Assembly (NCBI GenBank): GCA_963556255.1
Contig: OY744615.1
Span: 17,163,577-17,227,576 of the forward strand
DNA from: Allolobophora icterica
Taxonomy: Eukaryota; Annelida; Clitellata; Crassiclitellata; Lumbricidae
Direction of reading: 5' to 3'
Length of the DNA: 64,000 bases
Shown here piece by piece: positions 24,782 through 36,956 of the stretch. A program made the position numbers and the translations under genes. The notes under the pieces are model-generated. The model was given only the letters and a program-made list of their open reading frames with translations. It was not told where the DNA came from and searched no databases. How positions within the stretch are numbered: position 1 is the stretch's first letter; every line of letters starts with the position of its first letter.

Positions 24782-26113
24782 ATGGATTATTCGTCAGCTG
24801 ACCATATCAGACCCAAGTTCCAGGTTCCACCTCCACCACCAACTGAACATCCGGATTGGGAAGATGTACCAGCGGCCAGGACTGCAGAAAAATCCGAGAT
24901 TGCCTGCCTGGTGAGGAGACCTCGAACTCCGTTGCCCGTGATGTCATGCGTCAGCGATCCAGTGTCTGGTATGCAAATCTCCGGCGTTTCGAATCCGATG
25001 AAACTCCATCGCTATTTAATGTCTGTTTATGCATCAAGGAACAGGCCATTAATCAGAGACTGTGCTTGCTTCAGGCAGATCGAAGCGATGGACTTAGCCA
25101 TCAGCGCTCCGGGTTTGCTTATAAATAAACCCGATTCGCTGCCGATGGAAGCAACCGCAAAATTGGTTGGTTGCAGTGACAGAACGTTAAACAGTTGTGA
25201 CAAGCGATCCGTGAAAGAGGTGAGTGACTGCAGTTGTGTTTCTAAAACAGATGCCACGTTTAGAGGTCAATTATCTCCTCCTATTTTAAACATTGAACGA
25301 TATTTGTGTTTAGAAGGAGGTCATCCCTTGGAAATATCGGAGAGTGCTGTTCAGCCTTTTGTTTCAAGAGTTTCTAAAACAAGTCATTCTAAAGGCGTGC
25401 AGTGTTCATTTATCGAGTGGCCGCGAACAATATCCGGTAGGGATCATCGTCGGAAAAGGGCCATTGCCCCGCTGCCCATGATCGAGGAGGTTGATCAGGC
25501 GAGTTCAGGAGAAGATTCAATGGAGTCAAAGGAACTAAATAGTTTGGAAAACAAGTGTATGGTGTCGCCTGTTCCTGCAAAGCCAGTTCTGCGATGTCAA
25601 ATTGCCAGCAGTTCTAGGAGTGACTCTTTGCTGGACGTGATGCACAAGAGATACTGTCCCAACCAGTATAAGAAACCGGAATCCCCTCGTATCTTCCCAA
25701 GGACCAGTCCGGGATTTCAAAACAGGAAGACAAGAACGTCTCTATCTCGATTGACTCTGAATGAATCTACTGCAAATCGACTGAGTGTTCCCTCTCCCAC
25801 GATCACCTTAACCTGTGAATCGTCTTCAAAGTCTCGTTTAAATTTGCCATTTGGCTGTACACCATTTCTGAAAGTTCCTGGAAGTCCCTCGTCTCTCTCC
25901 TCCCTCGAAAGCCCACTGGCATCGCCGATCTCACCTCCTCTCAGCTGGAACTGGATTGATCAGGAACCATGTCAGCGGTGTTGGACAGATGCGATGCCTG
26001 CTTCAGAAACTTTGTCCTGCTCAGACTTGAGGAGTACACTTGAAGGCAGTCCTGCCATTTTGCAAAAGAATTACTGTCCCGTTTGCTGTCAGGACAAGTC
26101 CATCAACTTGAAA
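24782..26113 (+). CDS. Large 5' coding exon of an unrecognised host gene (444 codons, partial)
   Basis: The frame opens with ATG at 24782 after an in-frame TAA about 20 bp upstream. It stays open for 444 codons to TTGAAA, where GTGAGT (26114-26119) is a strong splice donor in phase 0; the frame continues only 48 more codons into apparent intron. The protein begins with a proline stretch (FQVPPPPPTEHPDW), is Ser/Pro-rich and largely disordered in character, and has basic patches (DHRRKRA), a VQCSFIEWPR segment, PTITLTCESSSKSRLNLP and, near the end, paired cysteines (EPCQRCW; YCPVCCQDK). The base composition is more even than the flanks. I do not recognise the family. Cys pairs at the exon end might start a zinc-binding domain continued in the next exon. 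Downstream exons were not identified. A host regulatory or scaffold protein is a guess. Confidence 0.6.
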
Positions 26114-26403
26114 GTGAGTACTATACTATCTTATTTCTTACTGTTGTTTTCTAACATGATACTCAGGAATTTATTTTGTTTGGAAATAAGTTTGATTAGA
26201 CAAAATTGTCATAAATCATCTGTAGGTTTTGTTTCCTGGCATTCATACTATGCAAACTGAAGATCCCAAGCTCCTTTGAGAAGCATTTACCATAGTATTT
26301 TGAAGAGATGTTGAAAAGTACAACTGCATATTATCAATGCTTCTCAGCTTGTCCCTTCCACTGTTTTGCAAGCCTCTGAAGTCTGTATAATTAATCAACA
26401 GTA

Positions 26404-26470
26404 ATTTCACTGGTTCAGGTCGGGAGTGCCTCTGATGAATTTTTTCTTAATGTATCGCTTTATAAATGTC
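26404..26470 (+). mobile_element. LINE/SINE 3'-end remnant
   Basis: GGTCGGGAGTGCCTCTGATG followed by GTATCGCTTTATAAATG is a diverged copy of the GCGCCTCTGAGTAG...GCGCTATATAAAT end seen at 6069-6150. Confidence 0.45.
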
Positions 26471-26826
26471 AAATTACAATTGCAGTTACAATGACTGGGT
26501 ACATTACATTGACATGAATTAAAGATTAAATTATAATTTATAAAATTATAATTAAAAAGTATAGTTTAAATCTTCAGTTTGACTTTAACAGAATTACAGG
26601 TACACGTTACACAATGATCTGTGCTTAAGCTAAAAAGATCCTCCTACGTTTGGTTTTGAGGAGTGTTGCTGAGTCTCATTTTCCTATGAAATTGGCAGTT
26701 CACTGTTTTTACACTGCAGTCTGTGCGAAGCGGTTGATTGATCGCTGGAGTCACATTTGCACTTGAGCAAACAGATATTATTTCTGCAACCTTTAGAATG
26801 CTAACAGGTCAAAGTCTGCAACACCA

Positions 26827-26960
26827 CATGTATTACATTATGTATTACCTTATGTATTGACTTATGTATTACCTTATGTATTGCCTTATGTATTGACTTA
26901 TGTATTACCTTATGTATTGACTTATGTATTACCTTATGTATTGCCTTATGGATGTATGTA
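26827..26960. repeat. 12-bp minisatellite
   Basis: Units TTATGTATTACC, TTATGTATTGAC and TTATGTATTGCC alternate about eleven times, then grade into TATG repeats. Confidence 0.9.
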
Positions 26961-27004
26961 TATATGGATGTACCAGTTTGTATGTAAGTGTAATGTAAGC
27001 AATC

Positions 27005-27062
27005 ATTTGCATAGCACCGTTTCAAGAAATTCATCAGAGGTGCTCTCAGCCTGAGTATACAA
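27005..27062 (-). mobile_element. LINE 3'-end remnant
   Basis: GCATAGCACCGTTTCAAG and TTCATCAGAGGTGCTC match the mirror of the GCGCTATATAAAT / GCGCCTCTGAGTAG end motif, diverged. Confidence 0.4.
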
Positions 27063-27244
27063 GTTTGTAATTGTAATCGTAATGTCAAGGTTTTCTACAG
27101 CACCCAAACAAGTAGAGTCACAGGAGCCAGCTTATTCACAGGCACTCAGTCAAAACAACACTGATAGGCAGGTAAGGTCAAAATCTGTTCCAGGTCAAGA
27201 AAATCCAAAGGGTCAGGCAGGCAGACAGTTAGACAGCTACAGTG

Positions 27245-27395
27245 GATGGTGTTTAGAATTGAAGTGGTAAGGGGACGAGGTGGAATCAGAGTAGGATTTG
27301 TGGATTGAATAGAATGGCCTTAAACGCTTGCAGAGTGGAGACATAGAAAGGAGAAAAAGCTCCGGTTGCATGTTAGATGGAAGCCTATTCCAGTA
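27245..27395 (-). mobile_element. LINE reverse-transcriptase C-terminal fragment
   Basis: The minus-strand translation WNRLPSNMQPELFLLS, then CKRLRPFYSIHKSY, has the W-N-x-L-P motif that ends many CR1/L2-type LINE ORFs. Only the last ~45 residues are present. A TATG run adjoins it at 27390-27465. Confidence 0.55.
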
Positions 27396-27469
27396 TGTAT
27401 GTAGGTATGTATGTATGCAAGGTTGAATGTATGAATACATGTAGGTACGTATGTGTGTATGTATGTTTA

Positions 27470-28505
27470 AGTTGCTGTTTCTGTCTTCCTGTCTGTAGAG
27501 TTCAGGTTTTTATTGTTGTTTTAGACTAATGAGAATCTGCGATCACCGCTGAGCAATTGGGGTTAGTACTGACAGTTTCATCATACTTCTGAACAGTGGT
27601 TTTTAAAAAAAATGGTTCCGGAACTGAACAATTATTGAAGGGCTAAATTGAGGGCAAAGCCTGAGAAAAAATGGAAGGTGGGGTTTTTGAAGGGGTCTTT
27701 GTGAGACCTCCCCAAAAAATGTTTGACGTCACATTAAATTACAGTAACTAAATTATTCTTTTATTAAAATAACTAAATTACTTTTTTAATAGCTGAAAAA
27801 AATGTGCTGGAACGCCGTTCAAGAGCATTCCGGCAGAAAAAGCACTGCTTCTGAAGAAGAGTATGTGTTCATTTGATATGATTTTTCTTATGACAGATTC
27901 ACAGTTTGAGATGTATTATTCAGATACAGAGCATGACTCAGTGCATATTTTAAGGAATTTTGACTACTGGGACAAAATCAGTCGAAGAACTTTTTTTGGA
28001 ATTCATCTCCCAAAAAAAGTTGATGACCTTTTTTTTTTTTTTTAGTCATCACCTTTTTTTACAACTTTTCTCGGGTCTCCCAACCAATAATAAGGGGTCA
28101 TTCAACAATACTACTGGGATAAATTTATAAATTCTTGCAACATTTGTCCCACTAGTTATACTTTATACATACATTGCCTGGGACAAATCAGCCTGACTAC
28201 TGGGACAAATCCTAAGACTACTGGGACATTTGTCCCACTAGTTATACAGTTAAAATATGCCCTGGCATGACTGGCAACTTGTTGTTAGATATGCATGGGA
28301 AGATTTATCACAGTGATGCAGATTCAGTCTACAGGCAGAGACTGACAAAGAGAAAGGACCCCTCAGACCTATCCACGCTAGATGAGCTAATGACACACTG
28401 ACAGACACTTATAGACATACATACTCACAGAAATAGATCAGAAAACATTTTTAGCTTATTTTTTAAGTATCTCAGATAGCCATGCTTTGTTGCATTTGAT
28501 AGGTT
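27470..28505. other. Intergenic or intronic; small repeats
   Basis: It contains a hAT-family motif AAAGTTGATGACCTTTTTTT (27998-28042) matching 10382-11125. Two small inverted modules of TACTGGGACA / TTTGTCCCACTAGTTATA occur at 28107-28160 and 28192-28246. No gene is seen. Confidence 0.5.
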
Positions 28506-28534
28506 TCTTAAAAAGTGCTGTATTAATGTTTTTC

Positions 28535-28945
28535 ATACATACATGCATACATACATACATGCATACATACATACATACATACATGCACACAATCACACAT
28601 ACATAAATACATACATGCAGTATGAGAATTGTAGAAAAAAGACTGGGGGGGGTTAGACCTTGATTCATGTGGAGTTTGGGTGTGCAATGAAGGCTTAACT
28701 ATGGGATCCTAAGAAAGACTGGGGGGGTTGAACCCCCCAACCCCCCCGACAATTCTCACCCTGCATACATGCATACATACATACATACATACATACATAC
28801 ATACATACATACATACATACATACATACATACATACATACATACATAAATACGTACATACATACATACATAAATAAATACATGCATACATACATGCATAC
28901 TTATCTACATACATACATGCATATTATTACATGCATGCATGCATA
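28535..28945. repeat. (CATA)n array interrupted by a TIR element
   Basis: CATA/CATG tetranucleotides run from 28535 to 28620 and from 28762 to 28945. The break is the element at 28623-28758. Confidence 0.9.
28623..28758. mobile_element. Small TIR element (TGAGAATTGT ends)
   Basis: The ends TGAGAATTGT and ACAATTCTCA are inverted repeats; GACTGGGGGGG and GGGTTGAACCCCCC lie inside. A larger relative with GTGGGAATTGT / ACAATTCCCAC ends is at 32277-32612, and a fragment with GGGGGACC, GGTTCAACCCC is at 43186-43262. It is inserted in a CATA array, with TGCA on both sides. Confidence 0.6.
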
Positions 28946-28949
28946 TATG

Positions 28950-29500
28950 TATTCAAAATGAATTCACTAGGTAGTGTGCAGGCGTGCTGACTGTGAAGTT
29001 ATTTTCGTTAAAATAAGCAAACATTGTTAGGTGTTTCAGTTTATAAAAAGTCAAGTGATATTAAACAATTGCAGCAATCGTCAGATCACTGAAGTGTGAG
29101 TCAAAGCTTGATCCCAGTTTCCAAATGCGATCTAGCAGATGGCGATTATATATTTATATTACATCAAAGAACTACAGTAAAAGGAGTAGGAGTAGAAACA
29201 GGTTGAAAAATGAACATTGCAGAGGAGGTGATGTAATTTGATCCACGAGGTGTTTCAGTCTAATTGTAAATTCGCTTGGATTGGGTAAACTGGTGATGAT
29301 TGAAGGTAATGATTCCAGTAATTATTAGTGAGGATGGTCTTGTATTAGTTTGAGAATGATCATTACACAATGATGTAAATTTCCAAAACTCAGCGTCATA
29401 CAGGGAGACCAGCATAATCAATAGCACTATATCAAATCAAGTCTGCAACAAGAGCCAGGTTGTTGGGTCAATTTCAGTGCCAGGTCAGATTTCGGTGGGG
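28950..29500. other. No recognisable gene
   Basis: AT-rich sequence with no supported reading frame, splice-delimited exon or repeat family. Confidence 0.4.
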
Positions 29501-29504
29501 GTGC

Positions 29505-29790
29505 TCGATAGTACAGTGGTTAGCCTGTTAGACTGTCAGTCGAGAGGTCTAAGGTTCAAATCCCCACCAGGGCAGAGATTTGGTTCTAGATTTATACTCT
29601 GTATGTGTCCCCCTATCAAACTCAGCTATGACGAGTACACTCACTGTACACTGTCAGTGGGAAGATGAGACAGCAAGGGAGAGGACTGGCCATCCTCCCT
29701 CATATGCCAAGGCTAAGAAAATGAAGTCGTTAACACTTCATACCCATGGCTGCCTTAAGGCTAGCTTAAAGGACTGCTCTTCTACTTCTT
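29505..29790 (+). mobile_element. SINE-1, full-length copy
   Basis: The tRNA-like head has an A box (GATAGTACAGTGGTTAGCC) and B box (GGTTCAAATCCCC). The body has CAGCTATGACGAGTACACTC, GAGAGGACTGGCCATCC, GCCAAGGCTAAGAAAATGAA and ends GCTAGCTTAAAGGACTGC then TCTTCTACTTC. It is the clearest copy of the family in the window. Confidence 0.85.
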
Positions 29791-30009
29791 TAGAATCTGG
29801 GGCCAAGTGGTGGGAGACAGGGTGGCATTAAGTTGAAAAGTGATTAGGATGGCCACGGTGTTCATTAAAACTCATTATGATATTTCAGGATCAGATGCAG
29901 CATAGGATAGTAGGAAATGTTTTGTTTTCAGGCTTTAGTGAAACTCTTTAGGAGAGAAGGCAGGGAGAGCTCACATTTGCAAAAGAAAAGAGAGGATTGG
30001 CAAACTAAT

Positions 30010-30360
30010 GAAGGTCTTTCAGGAGTTCATTCCATGGCAATGGCACAGCATAGATTAAGGAGCAATTGTAGAATTTGAGAGGAAGAGATTGGAGGCGATC
30101 TCGAGAAAGGTATGGGAAGGGTGAGAATATCTTGGTTGTTAGATATTGAGTAGTTTTGTGAAGGCTGAGAAGTATTCAGGATTGAATGGTGTTGTAGGTA
30201 GGAGATACAATGGGGATTATGTGATGGTGTTTGGAGATTTTGATGACTGCATGGGCAACGGCAATCTGGGTTTTTTGTTGACATTTCATTTGAAATCGAT
30301 ATTATAGAAAAATCAAGTTTGGAATGAGCATTTGAGGCGGTCATTGTAAACCCAGTTTTA
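30010..30360 (-). mobile_element. Decayed LINE fragment (possible)
   Basis: Minus-strand translation around 30030-30060 gives a W-N-E-L-like motif near the ATGGAATGAACTCC stretch, and further pieces resemble a LINE C-terminus. It is heavily mutated; the assignment is tentative. Confidence 0.35.
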
Positions 30361-30369
30361 TAATCTGCC

Positions 30370-31598
30370 ATTATGCTATCAACGTCTTAGAGCTAGATAA
30401 AAGGTATGGGGAAGGGTGAGGAGATTTGGATATTGAGTATACCTTGTGAATGTAAGAAGGTTGAGAAGTGTGAAGTATAATGTTGACATACATCTGAAGT
30501 ATTGTTGAAGTAACTGTCAAAATATAACTGAAAACAATTTGTGTTGATTTTATAGCTAAACAAACTTGACTACAGTTTATGATTATGTTGAAAAAATATT
30601 TTTTTTAAAGCTAAGAAACACTTGTTTCGTACGTGGATATCAATTTACGTATAGTGTAATTGGCTTGTTAAAAATCAGCTGGGCTGGCAGAAGTGCTTTT
30701 GTGACATACTTAAAGATGCTTTAAAAATGTGCAGATGTTTACATACATGTAGGCTACAAGCCGCTGCATACATCATCAACCTGTTATAATACACTCTGCT
30801 ATAATGTGCATTCAGTTTTAGCTCAGGTGTGGTCGTGGCCCCTATTTTTTATGAGAAACATTAATATCTATCACAGTAGGCCTACTTCCTAGCTTTCAGT
30901 GTTCTCAGTATAGTAGTAAACTATTGGAGAATGACTCTGCTGACATCTTCAGACACTTTTTTTCAGACACTACCAAGTAGTTTCACGACCTCTGCATTTT
31001 ATGAACAATAAATCATACATACATGTGCTAATATTTATCTGCACTTTTTAATGGAACGCTATTATACAAAAGGTATCTCACAGGCAAGATTGTAATGTGA
31101 TAATGGGATTTCTGATCATTCTCATGATGTACAGCATATTGTGTTAAGACAAAGATTAAAGCTACCGTGGTGCATCGACTAGCATGTAAGTCAAACACCA
31201 TTTTGCCGCACTATTTACAAACAGCAGCATTAACTTTTGAGTTGATTGGTAGACTAAAGATCTTAAAATCTGGGGAAACTACTCATTTTGGCAACCGTAG
31301 ACCAAGTCGTGGCCTTTGGAGATCTTGTATTCACTAGAGGGCCAGATGACTGATGCAGTAAAACTCTTGGAGTTAAAGTAAGAAAGGTTTTACAGTTTGC
31401 AGAATGACAGTTAAACAGATTGTACTGAAGAAACAAAGGATGTCTTTAATAAATGGCATAACAAATCTGTTGAGGTCTTCGAGTCCATTCAAATTCATAC
31501 GTGCTATATGAAGGCCTAAGGGTGAAAGAAGAGAGCGTTGAGCAGAGTGATTGGTTTTATATGTCATTTACGTGCACGTTGGGGGTTGCATTGGGGGT
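30370..31598. other. No recognisable gene
   Basis: AT-rich sequence. Minor open frames, for example 31373-31567 on minus, have no recognisable motif. It is probably intron or intergenic. Confidence 0.4.
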
Positions 31599-31599
31599 T

Positions 31600-31670
31600 G
31601 CGTGATAGTCTAGGGGTTATTTAGCCTGCTGAGCTGTCAACTCTCAGAGGTCTGAGGTTCAAATCGTACA
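31600..31670 (+). mobile_element. SINE-1 head fragment
   Basis: GTGATAGTCTAGGGGTTATT and GAGGTCTGAGGTTCAAATCG are the A and B box regions of SINE-1. The body is missing, and a complete copy follows 45 bp later. Confidence 0.7.
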
Positions 31671-31714
31671 TTCCTTTTTTTATCTAGCTCTGTAGAATGA
31701 ACTCCCGAAAGACC

Positions 31715-31998
31715 TCCATCAGTGATAGAGTAGTGGTTAGCATGCTGAGCTGTCAAGTGAGAGGTCTGGGGTTTAAATCCCAACCAGAGCATAAATTTTT
31801 AACAAGATTTCTGATTCACCTCTGCTCCTAGCCAACTCGCCTAGGAGATTGCTCAGACCATGTACTATTTGTGGGAAGATGTGATGGTGAGGGAGAGGAC
31901 TGACCATCCACCCTCTTAAACTGAGGCTAAGAAAATGAAGTTGCTAACACTCCATTTCCATAGCAGCCTGTCGGGTTAGTTTAAGGGACTGCTTTTCT
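31715..31998 (+). mobile_element. SINE-1 copy
   Basis: Head GATAGAGTAGTGGTTAGCAT and GGTCTGGGGTTTAAATCC; body GAGAGGACTGACCATCC, GAGGCTAAGAAAATGAAG; end GGTTAGTTTAAGGGACTGC and TTTTCTTCTAC. It is in the same order as the 29505 copy. Confidence 0.85.
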
Positions 31999-32276
31999 TC
32001 TACATCGCATTCAGACGGCATAACAAACTTCTTTCTGGATGGGCAGATGATGCTGACAGCCGTGCGCTCTGATCTTTGACCCGGGCCCTGATTCCATTTG
32101 GTGTCTTCGGCCAACCTCTTTATAATATGCTCTACTTGATTAATCGGACCCAATTTAACAACCCTGGAGTGTAGATTCATCAGTATGGCGATGATTTTCA
32201 TTTGTTTCCAACCTGCCATCCATCTGATGCACGTTTCTGTTGTCAAATCTGCAAGCCAAACATGCATGGATATCAT

Positions 32277-32612
32277 GGTGGGAATTGTCGGGGGTTGGGT
32301 GTTCAACCCCTAGTCTTTCTTAGGACCCCCCAGTTAAGTCTTCATTGCACACCCCAGGGGTCGTTTCCAACCCCCTCAGTTGTGCTATTGTGATATAGCA
32401 TTATTTGACTTTGAGTCTCTGACAAAGAGAAGACATTTCCATGGTGTATAATGTATGCACTTTTGAATTTTCTTTTGTTTGATTCGAATCTGACTTGCAA
32501 AACTGCTAGCATTGAAATCAGCTGCTTTCAAATTTCGTTGACATTAGTTTGCAGAATACGGATAAAATATTAACCCCCCCCCCCCAGTCTGTTTTGTACA
32601 ATTCCCACACTG
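32277..32612. mobile_element. TIR element of the GGGAATTGT family, 336 bp
   Basis: GTGGGAATTGTCGGGGG at the left and TTTTGTACAATTCCCAC at the right are inverted. Internal GGTTGGGTGTTCAACCCC and AGTCTTTCTTAGGACCCC match the smaller element at 28623-28758. Non-coding. Confidence 0.6.
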
Positions 32613-33414
32613 GTGGATACAGAAGCACATATTGTTAAACATAATTATAACAGATACAGGTGGATTTACAGTTCAGCCACACTCAGACAGCTAAGCAAAG
32701 TTACCATAATAGAGGGACAGACAATGTATTTAACATTGTATGTATGTCTGTCTGATTATCAAAAAGACACTGTATGCAGATTTTAAAACATACAACAGGC
32801 TGATGAAATTGGAAGGACAAGGAACTGCTAGAAAATAGTATGGTCTGCAAGTAGGATCACCTACAGAAATGATATGTTGTGTATTTCCTAATCTTAATTG
32901 TGAAAAACGTGCAGCCCTGAGTTTACTTCTTTGCAGCTTGTTGGGTAAGTTGCAGCATTGTCTCACCGGGACTCGCTAGGTGGCAGTACTGTGCCTGAAG
33001 GATCCTTGTTTATCTGAAGTTCTGCCACAGGTCTGTTAGAATTTGGAAAAACACCTGGAACAAACACGAATAGGACAAAAAATGCTTATGAATGAAATCA
33101 GTTAAATGCACTGTCGCTCTCAGATTAACCTGGTCATATGCTGTGATCACTGTGTTTTCTTTTACATGTTCTTTGGCTGTGCCTCAATTTACGCAGGCAC
33201 CCATTTCAGTTACAGCTTTTCAAACTTAGTAACTTTCCAAGAAAAACAGCCACCATAGCAAGTACAGTGTGGACCCATTTATACGCTGTCATTGAGGAAA
33301 AGCCACCTGGAACAGCACGTAAACTGGACCGTGTGTAAATTGGACTAATGCAGAAATAACCTATTGCCTAACTAAGTCTGTACATCTGTTCTTCCAAATG
33401 TCCACCCGACCGTC

Positions 33415-33785
33415 ATTTCGTCCTTTGCAGCTGTCAGTCCATCCATTCGACCGACCATCCGTCCATCCATCCAACTCTTCTTTCAACCATCCATCTGACC
33501 ATCCGTCTGTCCAGCCGACCTATCATCCGATCGTCAGCCCTTCCATCTAACCGTCCATCCGATCGTCAGTTCATCCATCGCAACCGTCAGCCAAAAACTG
33601 TCCATCGGTTTATTCGTCCACGTGACGTCCATGTGACATCCCTGTCCGTTTGTCCGACTGTCAGTCCGCCATTCGATGACCATCTGTCCTTCCATCCGAT
33701 CAACTGTTCGTCCAACCGTTAATCTGACTGCCAATCTGTCCGTCTGACTGTCAGTCTGTTCATCTGATCGTCCATCGAATTGTAA
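33415..33785. repeat. Degenerate TCCG/TCCA minisatellite
   Basis: Irregular 4-8-bp units of the CCATCCGACCGTCCGTC type fill about 370 bp. Frames through it are repeat artefacts. Confidence 0.75.
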
Positions 33786-33887
33786 AGCCAATGTTTAGCG
33801 CTACTCTGCACTTTTTGTATGGCTTGTTAAGTTGATAGCTTTGGGGGACATGACACCACTTCACCTGAAGCAAAACAGCGTGATATC

Positions 33888-34088
33888 AGGGCATAGGCGT
33901 AATTTGTGGTGGGTACGAGGGGTACCCGTACCCCCACTTTTTGGACTGCGGGGTACCGTACCCCCACTTTTTGACCAATGCCAATCAATAATTTATTATT
34001 GTGCCTTACAAGAGATTGCACTCTCAGCCTTGCTGCGTGTAGGTAAGAAATTGGTACCCTCCACTTTTTAGACCAAAGTTATGCCCCG
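33888..34088. mobile_element. Possible small TIR element
   Basis: GGGCATAGGCGTAATTTG at the left and CAAAGTTATGCCCC at the right are inverted. GGGTACCCGTACCCCCAC and GGTACCGTACCCCCAC lie inside. Flanks GATATCAG and GGTATCAG may be an 8-bp duplication with one mismatch. Confidence 0.45.
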
Positions 34089-35500
34089 GTATCAGGGAGC
34101 GTGTTATTGAGTCTGCACTGTAACTTTCTAGACTCTTAATATAACGTCTTTTACAAACTATGGATATTTAATTCATAATCAATACGTCACATTGATCTTC
34201 TGACTTTAGCTAAACTGAAGGAGGAGTTGAAAATGAGAATAGTGGAGCCTGCAAGAGATGTGGAGGATAATGTTTGAGGAGAAGATGCTATGAAGGAAAA
34301 GTCATAGGGGAGGAGGGAAAGCTATTCACTGCTAGGAGAATTCTTCTGTCTTCTCTTCTTGTGATCATGTTGTTTTGCTTTTTAGCTGTGTCCATCTAAT
34401 TCTCATCCCTGTAGTTCTTAAGCTTTTCTCATTCTTACTGTGGTTCCCTTGTCCTTTTCAGGATTATCTTTCCATATTTTCTTCATTAGTTTTCCTCATG
34501 GTCCTAGTCTGTCGCTGTGTACTCCACTCTTCTACCAGTTGTCCTTCAACTCCTCCTACTCCTCTTCTTACCCTCTTATTTTTTCTCTTTCCCTTTCCCT
34601 CCTACTTGGCATCCTCCTCCTTTTGTTGCTGGTTCTCTCCTTCTGCTTGGCTCCTAATCCTCTTCCCTTCCTTGTCCTCCTCATCCATTACTCCATGAGA
34701 ACAACAAGGGTCTGTTGACATTGGCTGGAAGGCAGAACATTCCTAATGCTCATCCACCTGATGACGACTGGAGTGCGTCTATTTAAAACCTCCTCTGAAT
34801 CAAATGGCCTGGAGATGTTTGTACTAAGCCTCTATTGCATGGATCATACTTAGTAATGCAGCTTAACATACATTAGTCAGAGAACCAGAACCAGAGAGAC
34901 AGAACCAGACAGACAGACAGACAGAAAGACAGACAGTTATAAGTGCTTGTTCACATGGTTTACCCATTGGGATAGCACCCATTCAAACCAGAAGGGTGAT
35001 GAATTCATAGACATATGATCACGGTCAAAGCAATTTGGGCACTATGGGAAACCATTTATATTTACATTTACTCATTCAAGTACAGACGCAAACATATTTA
35101 GATTCTAAGACAAAAAGAAAGTCAGTGCAGTGTCATTGCTTCGTTTAGGATAACACCTCCTGGAATACTTCAGATCATGCTGAATTGTTGAGTCATTATT
35201 TGGTGAGTGATTGGGACCTCTTATGTTCATCATTGTCAGTAGCTCAAGTTCAGGTGTACCATGAGGCATTGGTTGTTCATTATTGACTCACACAACTTGT
35301 TGTTGGGGTTTGGATTGTTGCTTGTTGTTTTCACTAATTAGTCATAGTGCAGTGGTACTACATGATGACAGATTCACTTTACTTTCACTTTCACAGGTTT
35401 ACTTTACTTTCACTTTCACAACTTCATTTTACTTTATATTGATAATAGAAAAACTCTGTCATACGACTCATACCTTGATCTAACTAACAGCAACATTCAG
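34089..35500. other. No recognisable gene; short repeats
   Basis: Pyrimidine-rich stretch at 34400-34700; (GACA)n at 34905-34935; TTTACTTTCACTTTCAC-type repeats at 35375-35430. Otherwise nothing supported. Confidence 0.45.
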
Positions 35501-35506
35501 GATGCC

Positions 35507-35665
35507 TTCAGTGGTGGCTTGGTGCTGTGGTGGCTTGGTGCTGTGGTGGCTTGGTGCTGTGGTGGCTTGGTGCTGTGGTGGCGTGGTGCTGTGGTGGCTT
35601 GGTGTTGTGGTGGCTTGGTGCTGTGGTGGCTTGATGCTGTGGTGGCTTGGTGCTGTGGTGTCTAG
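35507..35665. repeat. 16-bp minisatellite, ~10 copies
   Basis: The unit GGCTTGGTGCTGTGGT is repeated with few changes. Since 16 is not a multiple of three, the frame cycles through all three readings; the apparent Trp/Cys-rich peptide is an artefact. Confidence 0.9.
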
Positions 35666-35779
35666 GTGCCAGCAAGGACATTGAAGTTATACAAATCTGA
35701 GTGTTGCTAGTACTTGGATGGCTGACATCCATGGAGTACCAAGACCTCTGGACCACCTCAGCCTCTGTCCTTTCAGCAT

Positions 35780-36950
35780 CAGTAAAACAGGCACTTGATG
35801 TAACATATTTTATTATTAAATGAATTCTACAAGCAGTGCCAGATTTAGTCTCGGTGGAACCCTAAGCTATGTAAAGTTTGGAGGCCCTTGTTAAAAAAAT
35901 TACACCAGAAGGTCTCACAAAAATTGAAAACATATATGCCTTTTAATTATTTAACAGCGAGGCATTTAAAAGTGAAAAAGTCAGATTATTTTCAAGTGAA
36001 TTCATTTACTCAAGCGAGATGGAATTTGCTACATAACCCAATTGAAAAGGTTCTACACAATATATAAATATATATATGTATATATATTATATATATATTT
36101 ATATTCAGTACATATAAATTTCTTAAATTCTGAATTTGTTTAGGCCCCTAAACTGCTGCTTTTTACCTGTAGCTTATGCCTCAATCGGGCACTGGGTAAT
36201 GGGTACAAGGCTAAAAATTAGCTACAGAAACTAAACTCATTATAACATGACCTTGTAATAAGGTGGTTCTTCATATGGCTTCCAAAGAGAGCATCATAAT
36301 GAGTTTCTGGTGTATTTCATGAGTACCTACATAAGTCGGGAAGTTAAAAATATGCTCTGCTCTTGGGTTGCTGTGATTGTGTTTATACTTAAGCTGAAAG
36401 ATCCTTAAAACCCAGGACCACTCTGCTAAGGATTTCCTGTCTGATCCATTTCAATAACGAACCATACGCAGTAGTGCATGTAGGATTTAGTTATCTACGT
36501 CACTCATTCAGCATTTGCTCGCATGGTTTTCTTTTAACATCAAGAGCTGCAAAAATGAATAAAAATCAAGGAAATGGTGAGAAATTACACAATGCGTTAA
36601 TAATATAAACTATAAGCTATGAGAGGTGCTTAGTAATAGAGATTATACGTTATGACTAAGTACTTAATAACAGAAATTATAAATTATGCTACCAAAACTA
36701 TGTTTTGCCAATGCTTGATTGTTGATGTTACATTATCATAATTTATTGTGATTGTCGCTTTGATAATCTGATTGAATCATAGTTAAGTTAAGTAGGTATT
36801 CAAGACACCAAGTTTAGTCGGTTTGGGTTAGTTGGGTCCGGATCAGCTGGACCGCATTTGGGGTATAGTATAGCATGGTCCATTTCTGGAACTGTCTGGT
36901 CATTCCAGGATGGTTGACAGCCGTTATAACAGACTTATAATGAGTCGACT
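35780..36950. other. No recognisable gene
   Basis: AT-rich, with a short TA/TATA run at 36062-36105. No supported coding region. Confidence 0.45.
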
Positions 36951-36956
36951 GATTAA

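Noticed and set aside
29505..29580. Free-standing tRNA gene
   Set aside because: The A and B boxes belong to a SINE head; the same head and body recur at several sites and no complete cloverleaf was seen.
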